Numbered from the stretch's first letter, positions 23,880 through 36,163 are shown. The stretch is 64,000 bases of DNA from Auanema rhodensis (GCA_964057225.1 OZ059900.1:14771638-14835637); one strand, 5' to 3'. Notes: a model not told the origin generated them from the sequence alone. Numbers and translations are program-made.

Positions 23880-24246
23880 TTGAATTTGCACTTAGAAACT
23901 TTCATTAAGAGTGTGAGTTTGAATTAAAGTAGAAAAATGAAACACTGTCTCTAACATATCTTGATTTATGGCCTACTTTACTCAAAGAGCTAATTGAAGT
24001 TTGGTGTTACAATTAACGATTGATTAACGCTGACGTTTCAATTTTTTTCATCGTAATTAAGATAGAACACTTAAATAAAATAGAAATGTTTGAAAATTTA
24101 AAAAAAAATCACAAGCTCAAACCACTTTTGAAAAAGCAGAAAGTTTAAAACAATCTTTTTTCTAATAATTATCGTCTTTATCCGACTTTTTGAAGAAAAC
24201 AAAAATAGCATAACATTCAATAACGATGAATCAGAACAAAAACATT

Positions 24247-24318
24247 CTCCTTGGCCGGGAATTGAACCAGGGTCTCGCATGTGACAGACGCGGATACTCA
24301 CCACTATACTACCGAGGA
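24247..24318 (-). tRNA. tRNA-Asp (GTC) copy 56, class Q with G51U
   Basis: C5xA68 plus G51U, which breaks 51-63 in the T stem; box B itself is intact. Confidence 0.92.
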
Positions 24319-24685
24319 TTGAATTTGCACTTAGAAACTTTCATTAAGAGTGTGAGTTTGAATTAAAGTAGAAAAATGAAACACTGTCTCTAACATATCT
24401 TGATTTATGGCCTACTTTACTCAAAGAGCTAATTGAAGTTTGGTATTACAATTAACGATTGATAAACGCTGACGTATCAATTTTTTTCATCGTAATTAAG
24501 ATAGAACACTTAAATTAAATAGAAATGTTTGAAAATTTAAAAAAAAATCACAAGCTCAAATCACTTTTGAAAAAGCAGAAAGTTTAAAACAATCTTTTTT
24601 CTAATAATTATCGTTTTTATCCGACTTTTTGAAGAAAACAAAAATAGCATAACATTCAATAACGATGAATCAGAACAAAAACATT

Positions 24686-24757
24686 CTCCCCGGCCGGGAA
24701 TTGAACCCGGGTCTCGCATGTGACAGACGCGGATACTTACCACTATACTACCGAGGA
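24686..24757 (-). tRNA. tRNA-Asp (GTC) copy 57, G20aA
   Basis: Consensus except G20aA. Confidence 0.96.
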
Positions 24758-25124
24758 TTGAATTTGCACTTAGAAACTTTCATTAAGAGTGTGAGTTTGA
24801 ATTAAAGTAGAAAAATGAAACACTGTCTCTAACATATCTTGATTTATGGCCTACTTTACTCAAAGAGCTAATTGAAGTTTGGTGTTACAATTAACGATTG
24901 ATAAACGCTGACGTATCAATTTTTTTCATCGTAATTAAGATAGAACACTTAAATTAAATAGAAATGTTTGAAAATTTAAAAAAAAATCACAAGCTCAAAT
25001 CACTTTTGAAAAAGCAGAAAGTTTAAAACAATCTTTTTTCTAATAATTATCGTTTTTATCCGACTTTTTGAAGAAAACAAAAATAGCATAACATTCAATA
25101 ACGATGAATCAGAACAAAAACATT

Positions 25125-25196
25125 CTCCCCGGCCGGGAATTGAACCCGGGTCTCGCATGTGACAGACGCGGATACTCACGACTATACTACCGAGGA
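25125..25196 (-). tRNA. tRNA-Asp (GTC) copy 58, G18C (probably impaired)
   Basis: The D loop reads AGTCGTGA, so the nearly invariant G18, which stacks and pairs with U55, is C. All stems are consensus, so transcription is likely but the L-shape should be weakened. Confidence 0.9.
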
Positions 25197-25563
25197 TTGA
25201 ATTTGCACTTAGAAACTTTCATTAAGAGTGTGAGTTTGAATTAAAGTAGAAAAATGAAACACTGTCTCTAACATATCTTGATTTATGGCCTACTTTACTC
25301 AAAGAGCTAATTGAAGTTTGGTGTTACAATTAACGATTGATTAACGCTGACGTTTCAATTTTTTTCATCGTAATTAAGATAGAACACTTAAATAAAATAG
25401 AAATGTTTGAAAATTTAAAAAAAAATCACAAGCTCAAATCACTTTTGAAAAAGCAGAAAGTTTAAAACAATCTTTTTTCTAATAATTATCGTTTTTATCC
25501 GACTTTTTGAAGAAAACAAAAATAGCATAACATTCAATAACGATGAATCAGAACAAAAACATT

Positions 25564-25635
25564 CTCCCCGGCCGGGAATTGAACCCGGGTCTCGCATGTG
25601 ACAGACGCGGATACTCACCACTATACTACCGAGGA
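25564..25635 (-). tRNA. tRNA-Asp (GTC) copy 59, class C
   Basis: Consensus; first gene of the 878-bp dimer block. Confidence 0.97.
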
Positions 25636-26002
25636 TTGAATTTGCACTTAGAAACTTTCATTAAGAGTGTGAGTTTGAATTAAAGTAGAAAAATGAAACA
25701 CTGTCTCTAACATATCTTGATTTATGGCCTACTTTACTCAAAGAGCTAATTGAAGTTTGGTGTTACAATTAACGATTGATTAACGCTGACGTTTCAATTT
25801 TTTTCATCGTAATTAAGATAGAACACTTAAATAAAATAGAAATGTTTGAAAATTTAAAAAAAAATCACAAGCTCAAACCACTTTTGAAAAAGCAGAAAGT
25901 TTAAAACAATCTTTTTTCTAATAATTATCGTCTTTATCCGACTTTTTGAAGAAAACAAAAATAGCATAACATTCAATAACGATGAATCCGAACAAAAACA
26001 TT

Positions 26003-26074
26003 CTCCCCGGCCGGGAATTGAACCCGGGTCTCGCATGTGACAGACGCGGATACTCACCACTATACTACCGAGGA
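26003..26074 (-). tRNA. tRNA-Asp (GTC) copy 60, class C
   Basis: Consensus; second half of the dimer, marked by gaatccgaac 3' of the gene. Confidence 0.97.
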
Positions 26075-26441
26075 TTGAATTTGCACTTAGAAACTTTCAT
26101 TAAGAGTGTGAGTTTGAATTAAAGTAGAAAAATGAAACACTGTCTCTAACATATCTTGATTTATGGCCTACTTTACTCAAAGAGCTAATTGAAGTTTGGT
26201 GTTACAATTAACGATTGATTAACGCTGACGTATCAATTTTTTTCATCGTAATTAAGATAGAACACTTAAATTAAATAGAAATGTTTGAAAATTTAAAAAA
26301 AAATCACAAGCTCAAATCACTTTTGAAAAAGCAGAAAGTTTAAAACAATCTTTTTTCTAATAATTATCGTTTTTATCCGACTTTTTGAAGAAAACAAAAA
26401 TAGCATAACATTCAATAACGATGAATCAGAACAAAAACATT

Positions 26442-26513
26442 CTCCCCGGCCGGGAATTGAACCCGGGTCTCGCATGTGACAGACGCGGATACTCACCACT
26501 ATACTACCGAGGA
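26442..26513 (-). tRNA. tRNA-Asp (GTC) copy 61, class C
   Basis: Consensus; dimer first half. Confidence 0.97.
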
Positions 26514-26880
26514 TTGAATTTGCACTTAGAAACTTTCATTAAGAGTGTGAGTTTGAATTAAAGTAGAAAAATGAAACACTGTCTCTAACATATCTTGATT
26601 TATGGCCTACTTTACTCAAAGAGCTAATTGAAGTTTGGTGTTACAATTAACGATTGATTAACGCTGACGTTTCAATTTTTTTCATCGTAATTAAGATAGA
26701 ACACTTAAATAAAATAGAAATGTTTGAAAATTTAAAAAAAAATCACAAGCTCAAACCACTTTTGAAAAAGCAGAAAGTTTAAAACAATCTTTTTTCTAAT
26801 AATTATCGTCTTTATCCGACTTTTTGAAGAAAACAAAAATAGCATAACATTCAATAACGATGAATCCGAACAAAAACATT

Positions 26881-26952
26881 CTCCCCGGCCGGGAATTGAA
26901 CCCGGGTCTCGCATGTGACAGACGCGGATACTCACCACTATACTACCGAGGA
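26881..26952 (-). tRNA. tRNA-Asp (GTC) copy 62, class C
   Basis: Consensus; dimer second half. Confidence 0.97.
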
Positions 26953-27319
26953 TTGAATTTGCACTTAGAAACTTTCATTAAGAGTGTGAGTTTGAATTAA
27001 AGTAGAAAAATGAAACACTGTCTCTAACATATCTTGATTTATGGCCTACTTTACTCAAAGAGCTAATTGAAGTTTGGTATTACAATTAACGATTGATAAA
27101 CGCTGACGTATCAATTTTTTTCATCGTAATTAAGATAGAACACTTAAATTAAATAGAAATGTTTGAAAATTTAAAAAAAAATCACAAGCTCAAATCACTT
27201 TTGAAAAAGCAGAAAGTTTAAAACAATCTTTTTTCTAATAATTATCGTTTTTATCCGACTTTTTGAAGAAAACAAAAATAGCATAACATTCAATAACGAT
27301 GAATCAGAACAAAAACATT

Positions 27320-27391
27320 CTCCCCGGCCGGGAATTGAACCCGGGTCTCGCATGTGACAGACGCGGATACTCACCACTATACTACCGAGGA
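27320..27391 (-). tRNA. tRNA-Asp (GTC) copy 63, class C
   Basis: Consensus; dimer first half. Confidence 0.97.
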
Positions 27392-27758
27392 TTGAATTTG
27401 CACTTAGAAACTTTCATTAAGAGTGTGAGTTTGAATTAAAGTAGAAAAATGAAACACTGTCTCTAACATATCTTGATTCATGGCCTACTTTACTCAAAGA
27501 GCTAATTGAAGTTTGGTGTTACAATTAACGATTGATTAACGCTGACGTTTCAATTTTTTTCATCGTAATTAAGATAGAACACTTAAATAAAATAGAAATG
27601 TTTGAAAATTTAAAAAAAAATCACAAGCTCAAACCACTTTTGAAAAAGCAGAAAGTTTAAAACAATCTTTTTTCTAATAATTATCGTCTTTATCCGACTT
27701 TTTGAAGAAAACAAAAATAGCATAACATTCAATAACGATGAATCCGAACAAAAACATT

Positions 27759-27830
27759 CTCCCCGGCCGGGAATTGAACCCGGGTCTCGCATGTGACAGA
27801 CGCGGATACTCACCACTATACTACCGAGGA
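27759..27830 (-). tRNA. tRNA-Asp (GTC) copy 64, class C
   Basis: Consensus; dimer second half. Confidence 0.97.
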
Positions 27831-28197
27831 TTGAATTTGCACTTAGAAACTTTCATTAAGAGTGTGAGTTTGAATTAAAGTAGAAAAATGAAACACTGTC
27901 TCTAACATATCTTGATTTATGGCCTACTTTACTCAAAGAGCTAATTGAAGTTTGGTGTTACAATTAACGATTGATTAACGCTGACGTTTCAATTTTTTTC
28001 ATCGTAATTAAGATAGAACACTTAAATAAAATAGAAATGTTTGAAAATTTAAAAAAAAATCACAAGCTCAAATCACTTTTGAAAAAGCAGAAAGTTTAAA
28101 ACAATCTTTTTTCTAATAATTATCGTTTTTATCCGACTTTTTGAAGAAAACAAAAATAGCATAACATTCAATAACGATGAATCAGAACAAAAACATT

Positions 28198-28269
28198 CTC
28201 CCCGGCCGGGAATTGAACCCGGGTCTCGCATGTGACAGACGCGGATACTCACCACTATACTACCGAGGA
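28198..28269 (-). tRNA. tRNA-Asp (GTC) copy 65, class C
   Basis: Consensus; dimer first half. Confidence 0.97.
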
Positions 28270-28636
28270 TTGAATTTGCACTTAGAAACTTTCATTAAGA
28301 GTGTGAGTTTGAATTAAAGTAGAAAAATGAAACACTGTCTCTAACATATCTTGATTTATGGCCTACTTTACTCAAAGAGCTAATTGAAGTTTGGTGTTAC
28401 AATTAACGATTGATTAACGCTGACGTTTCAATTTTTTTCATCGTAATTAAGATAGAACACTTAAATAAAATAGAAATGTTTGAAAATTTAAAAAAAAATC
28501 ACAAGCTCAAACCACTTTTGAAAAAGCAGAAAGTTTAAAACAATCTTTTTTCTAATAATTATCGTCTTTATCCGACTTTTTGAAGAAAACAAAAATAGCA
28601 TAACATTCAATAACGATGAATCCGAACAAAAACATT

Positions 28637-28708
28637 CTCCCCGGCCGGGAATTGAACCCGGGTCTCGCATGTGACAGACGCGGATACTCACCACTATACT
28701 ACCGAGGA
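28637..28708 (-). tRNA. tRNA-Asp (GTC) copy 66, class C
   Basis: Consensus; dimer second half. Confidence 0.97.
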
Positions 28709-29075
28709 TTGAATTTGCACTTAGAAACTTTCATTAAGAGTGTGAGTTTGAATTAAAGTAGAAAAATGAAACACTGTCTCTAACATATCTTGATTTATGG
28801 CCTACTTTACTCAAAGAGCTAATTGAAGTTTGGTGTTACAATTAACGATTGATTAACGCTGACGTATCAATTTTTTTCATCGTAATTAAGATAGAACACT
28901 TAAATTAAATAGAAATGTTTGAAAATTTAAAAAAAAATCACAAGCTCAAATCACTTTTGAAAAAGCAGAAAGTTTAAAACAATCTTTTTTCTAATAATTA
29001 TCGTTTTTATCCGACTTTTTGAAGAAAACAAAAATAGCATAACATTCAATAACGATGAATCAGAACAAAAACATT

Positions 29076-29147
29076 CTCCCCGGCCGGGAATTGAACCCGG
29101 GTCTCGCATGTGACAGACGCGGATACTCACCACTATACTACCGAGGA
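29076..29147 (-). tRNA. tRNA-Asp (GTC) copy 67, class C
   Basis: Consensus; dimer first half. Confidence 0.97.
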
Positions 29148-29514
29148 TTGAATTTGCACTTAGAAACTTTCATTAAGAGTGTGAGTTTGAATTAAAGTAG
29201 AAAAATGAAACACTGTCTCTAACATATCTTGATTTATGGCCTACTTTACTCAAAGAGCTAATTGAAGTTTGGTGTTACAATTAACGATTGATTAACGCTG
29301 ACGTTTCAATTTTTTTCATCGTAATTAAGATAGAACACTTAAATAAAATAGAAATGTTTGAAAATTTAAAAAAAAATCACAAGCTCAAACCACTTTTGAA
29401 AAAGCAGAAAGTTTAAAACAATCTTTTTTCTAATAATTATCGTCTTTATCCGACTTTTTGAAGAAAACAAAAATAGCATAACATTCAATAACGATGAATC
29501 CGAACAAAAACATT

Positions 29515-29586
29515 CTCCCCGGCCGGGAATTGAACCCGGGTCTCGCATGTGACAGACGCGGATACTCACCACTATACTACCGAGGA
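29515..29586 (-). tRNA. tRNA-Asp (GTC) copy 68, class C
   Basis: Consensus; dimer second half and last of ten consecutive consensus genes (copies 59-68). Confidence 0.97.
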
Positions 29587-29953
29587 TTGAATTTGCACTT
29601 AGAAACTTTCATTAAGAGTGTGAGTTTGAATTAAAGTAGAAAAATGAAACACTGTCTCTAACATATCTTGATTTATGGCCTAATTTACTCAAAGAGCTAA
29701 TTGAAGTTTGGTGTTACAATTAACGATTGATTAACGCTGACGTTTCAATTTTTTTCATCGTAATTAAGATAGAACACTTAAATAAAATAGAAATGTTTGA
29801 AAATTTGAAAAAAAATCACAAGCTCAAACCACTTTTGAAAAAGCAGAAAGTTTAAAACAACCCTTTTTCTAATAATTATCTTTTTCATCCGACTTTTGGA
29901 AAAAAACAAAAATAGCATAACATTCAATAACGATGAATCAGAACAAAAACATT

Positions 29954-30025
29954 CTCCCCGGCCGGGAATTTAACCCGGGTCTCGCATGTGACAGACGCGG
30001 ATACTCACCACTATACTACCGAGGA
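29954..30025 (-). tRNA. tRNA-Asp (GTC) copy 69, class K (C56A, likely pseudogene)
   Basis: The T loop reads TTAAATT. C56 forms the G19-C56 pair and is the core C of box B, so both TFIIIC binding and folding should suffer. The rest is consensus. Confidence 0.88.
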
Positions 30026-30392
30026 TTGAATTTGCACTTAGAAACTTTCATTAAGAGTGTGAGTTTGAATTATAGTAGAAAAATGAAACACTGTCTCTAA
30101 CATATCTTGATTTATGGCCTACTTTACTCAAAGAGCTAATTGAAGTTTGGTGTTACAATTAACGATTGATTAACGCTGACGTTTTAATTTTTTTCATCGT
30201 AATTAAGATAGAACACTTAAATAAAATAGAGATGTTTGAAAATTTAAAAAAAAATCACAAGCTCAAACCACTTTTGAAAAAGCAGAAAGTTTAAAACAAT
30301 CTTTTTTCTAATAATTATCGTCTTTATCCGACTTTTTGAAGAAAACAAAAATAGCATAACATTCAATAACGATGAATCCGAACAAAAACATT

Positions 30393-30464
30393 CTCCCCGG
30401 CCGGGAATTGAACCCGGGTCTCGCATGTGACAGACGCGGATACTCACCACTATACTACCGAGGA
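30393..30464 (-). tRNA. tRNA-Asp (GTC) copy 70, class C
   Basis: Consensus copy. Confidence 0.97.
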
Positions 30465-30831
30465 TTGAATTTGCACTTAGAAACTTTCATTAAGAGTGTG
30501 AGTTTGAATTAAAGTAGAAAAATGAAACACTGTCTCTAACATATCTTGATTTATGGCCTACTTTACTCAAAGAGCTAATTGAAGTTTGGTGTTACAATTA
30601 ACGATTGATTAACGCTGACGTTTCAATTTTTTTCATCGTAATTAAGATAGAACACTTAAATAAAATAGAAATGTTTGAAAATTTGAAAAAAAATCACAAG
30701 CTCAAACCACTTTTGAAAAAGCAGAAAGTTTAAAACAACCCTTTTTCTAATAATTATCTTTTTCATCCGACTTTTGGAAAAAAACAAAAATAGCATAACA
30801 TTCAATAACGATGAATCAGAACAAAAACATT

Positions 30832-30903
30832 CTCCCCGGCCGGGAATTGAACCCGGGTCTCGCATGTGACAGACGCGGATACTCACCACTAAACTACCGA
30901 GGA
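30832..30903 (-). tRNA. tRNA-Asp (GTC) copy 71, A12U
   Basis: A12U gives a U12xU23 mismatch in the D stem, at a free (N) position of box A. Confidence 0.93.
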
Positions 30904-31270
30904 TTGAATTTGCACTTAGAAACTTTCATTAAGAGTGTGAGTTTGAATTAAAGTAGAAAAATGAAACACTGTCTCTAACATATCTTGATTTATGGCCTAC
31001 TTTACTCAAAGAGCTAATTGAAGTTTGGTGTTAGAATGAACAATTGATTAACGCTGACGTTTTAATTTTTTTCATCGTAATTGAGATAGAACATTTAAAA
31101 TAAATGGAAATGTTTAACAATTTAGAAAAAAAACACAAGCTCAAATCACTTTTGAAAAAACAGAAAGTTTAAAACAGCCCTTTTTCTAATAATTATCTTT
31201 TTCATCCGACTTTTGGAAAAAAACAAAAATAGCATAACATTCAATAACGATGAATCCGAACAAAAACATT

Positions 31271-31342
31271 CTCCCCGGCCGGGAATTGAACCCGGGTCTC
31301 GCATGTGACAGACGCGGATACTCACCACTATACTACCGAGGA
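31271..31342 (-). tRNA. tRNA-Asp (GTC) copy 72, class C
   Basis: Consensus tRNA in a class-R-like spacer (aacagcccttt). Confidence 0.97.
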
Positions 31343-31709
31343 TTGAATTTGCACTTAGAAACTTTCATTAAGAGTGTGAGTTTGAATTAAAGTAGAAAAA
31401 TGAAACACTGTCTCTAACATATCTTGATTTATGGCCTACTTTACTCAAAGAGCTAATTGAAGTTTGGTGTTAGAATGAACAATTGATTAACGCTGACGTT
31501 TCAATTTTTTTCATCGTAATTGAGATAGAACATTTAAAATAAATGGAAATGTTTAACAATTTAGAAAAAAAACACAAGCTCAAATCACTTTTGAAAAAAC
31601 AGAAAGTTTAAAACAACCCTTTTTCTAATAATTATCTTTTTCATCCGACTTTTGGAAAAAAACAAAAATAGCATAACATTAAATAACGATGAATCAGAAC
31701 AAAAACATT

Positions 31710-31781
31710 CTCCCCGTCCGGGAATTGAACCCGGGTCTCGCATGTGACAGACGCAGATACTCACCACTATCCTACCGAGAA
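31710..31781 (-). tRNA. tRNA-Asp (GTC) copy 73, class N with C2U and C66A (likely impaired)
   Basis: U11G breaks 11-24 and the Y of box A. C27U makes U27-G43. C2U makes U2-G71. C66A gives G7xA66. Confidence 0.88.
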
Positions 31782-32146
31782 TTGAATTTGCACTTAGAAA
31801 CTTTCATTAAGAGTGTGAGTTTGAAATATAGTAGAAAAATGAAACACTGTCTCTTACATATATTGATTTATGGCCTACTTTACTCAAAGAGCTAATTGAA
31901 GTTTGGTGTTAAAATGAACAAATGATTAACGCTGACGTTCCATTTTTTTTCATCGCAATTGAGATAGAGTACTTAAATTAAATGGAAATGTTTAAAATTT
32001 AGAAAATATCACAAGCTCAAATTACTTTTGAAAAAACAGAAAGTTTAAAACAACCTTTTTTCTAATGATTATCTTTTTTATCCGACTTTCGGAAGAAAAC
32101 AAAAATAGCATAACATTCAATAACGATGAATCAGAACAAAAACATT

Positions 32147-32218
32147 CTCCCCGGCCGGGAATTTAACCCGGGTCTCGCATGTGACAGACGCGGATACTCA
32201 CCACTATACTACCGAGGA
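32147..32218 (-). tRNA. tRNA-Asp (GTC) copy 74, class K (C56A, likely pseudogene)
   Basis: C56A in T loop and box B; other positions consensus. Confidence 0.88.
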
Positions 32219-32576
32219 TTGAATTTGCACTTAGAAACTTTCATTAAGAGTGTGAGTTTGAATTATAGTAGAAAAATGAAACACTGTTTCTAACATATCT
32301 TGATTTATGGCCTACTTTACTCAAAGAGCTAATTGAAGTTTGGTGTTAGAATGAACAATTGATTAACGCTGACGTTTTAATTTTTTTCATCGTAATTGAG
32401 ATAGAACATTTAAAATAAATGGAAATGTTTAACAATTTAGAAAAAAAACACAAGCTCAAATCACTTTTGAAAAAACAGAAAGTTTAAAACAGCCCTTTTT
32501 CTAATAATTATCTTTTTCATCCGACTTTTGGAAAAAAACAAAAATAGCATAACATTAAATAACGATGAATCAGAAC

Positions 32577-32584
32577 AAAAAAAA
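32577..32584 (-). terminator. Extended Pol III terminator of copy 75 (T8)
   Basis: A one-base insertion plus a G-to-T change on the minus strand turn the T5 into eight Ts starting 2 nt after the tRNA, which should stop Pol III efficiently. Confidence 0.85.
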
Positions 32585-32586
32585 TT

Positions 32587-32658
32587 CTCCCCGTCCGGGA
32601 ATTGAACCCGGGTCTCGCATGTGACAGACGCGGATTCTCACCACTATACTACCGAGGA
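32587..32658 (-). tRNA. tRNA-Asp (GTC) copy 75, C66A/U23A, T8 terminator
   Basis: G7xA66 and A12xA23 mismatches with a consensus 5' acceptor strand. The stop signal is lengthened to eight Ts. Confidence 0.93.
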
Positions 32659-33024
32659 TTGAATTCGCACTTAGAAACTTTCATTAAGAGTGTGAGTTTG
32701 AATTATAGTAGAAAAATGAAACACTGTCTCTAACATATCTTGATTTATGGCCTACTTTACTCAAAGAGCTAATTGGATTTGGTGTTAGAATGAACAATTG
32801 ATTAACGCTGACGTTTCAATTTTTTTCATCGTAATTAAGATAGAACACTTAAATAAAATAGAAATGTTTGAAAATTTAAAAAAAAATCACAAGCTCAAAC
32901 CACTTTTGAAAAAGCAGAAAGTTTAAAACAATCTTTTTTCTAATAATTATCGTCTTTATCCGACTTTTTGAAGAAAACAAAAATAGCATAACATTCAATA
33001 ACGATGAATCCGAACAAAAACATT

Positions 33025-33096
33025 CTCCCCGGCCGGGAATTGAACCCGGGTCTCGCATGTGACAGACGCGGATACTCACCACTATACTACCGAGGA
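33025..33096 (-). tRNA. tRNA-Asp (GTC) copy 76, class C
   Basis: Consensus; the only undamaged gene among copies 73-86. Confidence 0.97.
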
Positions 33097-33463
33097 TTGA
33101 ATTTGCACTTAGAAACTTTCATTAAGAGTGTGAGTTTGAATTAAAGTAGAAAAATGAAACACTGTCTCTAACATATCTTGATTTATGGCCTACTTTACTC
33201 AAAGAGCTAATTGAAGTTTGGTGTTACAATTAACGATTGATTAACGCTGACGTTTCAATTTTTTTCATCGTAATTAAGATAGAACACTTAAATAAAATAG
33301 AAATGTTTGAAAATTTGAAAAAAAATCACAAGCTCAAACCACTTTTGAAAAAGCAGAAAGTTTAAAACAACCCTTTTTCTAATAATTATCTTTTTCATCC
33401 GACTTTTGGAAAAAAACAAAAATAGCATAACATTCAATAACGATGAATCAGAACAAAAACATT

Positions 33464-33535
33464 CTCCCCGGCCGGGAATTTAACCCGGGTCTCGCATGTG
33501 ACAGACGCGGATACTCACCACTATACTACCGAGGA
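33464..33535 (-). tRNA. tRNA-Asp (GTC) copy 77, class K (C56A, likely pseudogene)
   Basis: C56A; otherwise consensus. Tandem duplicate of copy 78. Confidence 0.88.
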
Positions 33536-33902
33536 TTGAATTTGCACTTAGAAACTTTCATTAAGAGTGTGAGTTTGAATTAAAGTAGAAAAATGAAACA
33601 CTGTCTCTAACATATCTTGATTTATGGCCTACTTTACTCAAAGAGCTAATTGAAGTTTGGTGTTACAATTAACGATTGATTAACGCTGACGTTTCAATTT
33701 TTTTCATCGTAATTAAGATAGAACACTTAAATAAAATAGAAATGTTTGAAAATTTGAAAAAAAATCACAAGCTCAAACCACTTTTGAAAAAGCAGAAAGT
33801 TTAAAACAACCCTTTTTCTAATAATTATCTTTTTCATCCGACTTTTGGAAAAAAACAAAAATAGCATAACATTCAATAACGATGAATCAGAACAAAAACA
33901 TT

Positions 33903-33974
33903 CTCCCCGGCCGGGAATTTAACCCGGGTCTCGCATGTGACAGACGCGGATACTCACCACTATACTACCGAGGA
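33903..33974 (-). tRNA. tRNA-Asp (GTC) copy 78, class K (C56A, likely pseudogene)
   Basis: C56A; otherwise consensus. Confidence 0.88.
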
Positions 33975-34332
33975 TTGAATTTGCACTTAGAAACTTTCAT
34001 TAAAAGTGTGAGTTTGAATTAAAGTAGAAAAATGAAACACTGTCTCTAACATATCTTGATTTATGGCCTACTTTACTCAAAAAGCTAATTGAAGTTTGGT
34101 GTTAGAATGAAGAATTGATTAACGCTGACGTTTCAATTTTTTTCATCGTAATTGAGATAGAACATTTAAAATAAATGGAAATGTTTAACAATTTAGAAAA
34201 AAATCACAAGCTCAAACCACTTTTGGAAAAGCAGAAAGTTTAAAACAACCCTTTTTCTAATAATTATCTTTTTCATCCGACTTTTGGAAAAAAACAAAAA
34301 TAGCATAACATTAAATAACGATGAATCAGAAC

Positions 34333-34337
34333 AAAGA
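34333..34337 (-). terminator. Broken Pol III terminator of copy 79 (TCTTT)
   Basis: The expected five Ts are interrupted by a C, leaving three. The next usable T run on the minus strand is tens of bases further on, in the GCTATTTTTGTTT part of the spacer. Confidence 0.85.
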
Positions 34338-34341
34338 CATT

Positions 34342-34413
34342 CTCCCCGTCCGGGAATTGAACCCGGGTCTCGCATGTGACAGACGCAGATACTCACCACT
34401 ATCCTACCGAGGA
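34342..34413 (-). tRNA. tRNA-Asp (GTC) copy 79, class N with C66A, terminator broken
   Basis: U11G, C27U and G7xA66. The terminator is TCTTT rather than TTTTT. Confidence 0.88.
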
Positions 34414-34778
34414 TTGAATTTGCACTTAGAAACTTTCATTAAGAGTGTGAGTTTGAAATATAGTAGAAAAATGAAACACTGTCTCTAACATATATTGATT
34501 TTTGGCCTACTTTACTCAAAGAGCTAATTGAAGTTTGGTGTTACAATTAACGATTGATTAACGCTGATGTTTCAATTTTTTTCATCGTAATTGAGATAGA
34601 ACATTCAAATTAAATGGAAATGTTTAAAATTTAGTAAATATCACAAGCTCAAATTACTTTTGAAAAAACAGAAAGTTTAAAACAACCTTTTTTCTAATGA
34701 TTATCTTTTTTATCCGACTTTCGGAAAAAAACAAAAATAGCATAACATTCAATAACGATGAATCAGAACAAAAACATT

Positions 34779-34850
34779 CTCCCCGGCCGGGAATTGAACC
34801 CGGGTCTCGCATGTGACAGACGCAGATACTCACCACTATCCTACCGAGGA
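34779..34850 (-). tRNA. tRNA-Asp (GTC) copy 80, class N
   Basis: U11G and C27U with a consensus acceptor stem; first member of the 1313-bp trimer. Confidence 0.9.
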
Positions 34851-35215
34851 TTGAATTTGCACTTAGAAACTTTCATTAAGAGTGTGAGTTTGAAATATAG
34901 TAGAAAAATGAAACACTGTCTCTAACATATATTGATTTTTGGCCTACTTTACTCAAAGAGCTAATTGAAGTTTGGTGTTACAATTAACGATTGATTAACG
35001 CTGATGTTTCAATTTTTTTCATCGTAATTGAGATAGAACATTCAAATTAAATGGAAATGTTTAAAATTTAGTAAATATCACAAGCTCAAATTACTTTTGA
35101 AAAAACAGAAAGTTTAAAACAACCCTTTTTCTAATAATTATCTTTTTCATCCGACTTTTGGAAAAAAACAAAAATAGCATAACATTCAATAACGATGAAT
35201 CAGAACAAAAACATT

Positions 35216-35287
35216 CTCCCCGGCCGGGAATTTAACCCGGGTCTCGCATGTGACAGACGCGGATACTCACCACTATACTACCGAGGA
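35216..35287 (-). tRNA. tRNA-Asp (GTC) copy 81, class K (C56A, likely pseudogene)
   Basis: C56A; second member of the trimer. Confidence 0.88.
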
Positions 35288-35645
35288 TTGAATTTGCACT
35301 TAGAAACTTTCATTAAAAGTGTGAGTTTGAATTAAAGTAGAAAAATGAAACACTGTCTCTAACATATCTTGATTTATGGCCTACTTTACTCAAAAAGCTA
35401 ATTGAAGTTTGGTGTTAGAATGAACAATTGATTAACGCTGACGTTTCAATTTTTTTCATCGTAATTAAGATAGAACACTTAAATTAAATAGAAATGTTTG
35501 AAAATTTAAAAAAAAATCACAAGCTCAAACCACTTTTGAAAAAGCAGAAAGTTTAAAACAATCTTTTTTCTAATAATTATCGTCTTTATCCGACTTTTTG
35601 AAGAAAACAAAAATAGCATAACATTAAATAACGATGAATCAGAAC

Positions 35646-35650
35646 AAAGA
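35646..35650 (-). terminator. Broken Pol III terminator of copy 82 (TCTTT)
   Basis: Same change as copy 79, spread by the 1313-bp duplication. Confidence 0.85.
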
Positions 35651-35654
35651 CATT

Positions 35655-35726
35655 CTCCCCGTCCGGGAATTGAACCCGGGTCTCGCATGTGACAGACGCA
35701 GATACTCACCACTATCCTACCGAGGA
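35655..35726 (-). tRNA. tRNA-Asp (GTC) copy 82, class N with C66A, terminator broken
   Basis: U11G, C27U, G7xA66 and a TCTTT terminator; third member of the trimer. Confidence 0.88.
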
Positions 35727-36091
35727 TTGAATTTGCACTTAGAAACTTTCATTAAGAGTGTGAGTTTGAAATATAGTAGAAAAATGAAACACTGTCTCTA
35801 ACATATATTGATTTTTGGCCTACTTTACTCAAAGAGCTAATTGAAGTTTGGTGTTACAATTAACGATTGATTAACGCTGATGTTTCAATTTTTTTCATCG
35901 TAATTGAGATAGAACATTCAAATTAAATGGAAATGTTTAAAATTTAGTAAATATCACAAGCTCAAATTACTTTTGAAAAAACAGAAAGTTTAAAACAACC
36001 TTTTTTCTAATGATTATCTTTTTTATCCGACTTTCGGAAAAAAACAAAAATAGCATAACATTCAATAACGATGAATCAGAACAAAAACATT

Positions 36092-36163
36092 CTCCCCGGC
36101 CGGGAATTGAACCCGGGTCTCGCATGTGACAGACGCAGATACTCACCACTATCCTACCGAGGA
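36092..36163 (-). tRNA. tRNA-Asp (GTC) copy 83, class N
   Basis: Duplicate of copy 80. Confidence 0.9.

Larger units (their letters stand above)
25200..29590. repeat. 878-bp dimer repeat block (copies 59-68)
   Basis: Two spacer variants alternate (caaatcac...gtttttatcc and caaaccac...gtctttatcc with gaatccgaac). Like units are spaced exactly 878 bp for five periods, and all ten tRNAs are consensus. Confidence 0.9.

Noticed and set aside
31689-31895. Plus-strand open frame of 68 residues
   Set aside because: It is the antisense of copy 73 and spacer; it is open only because of local base changes and has no counterpart in other units.
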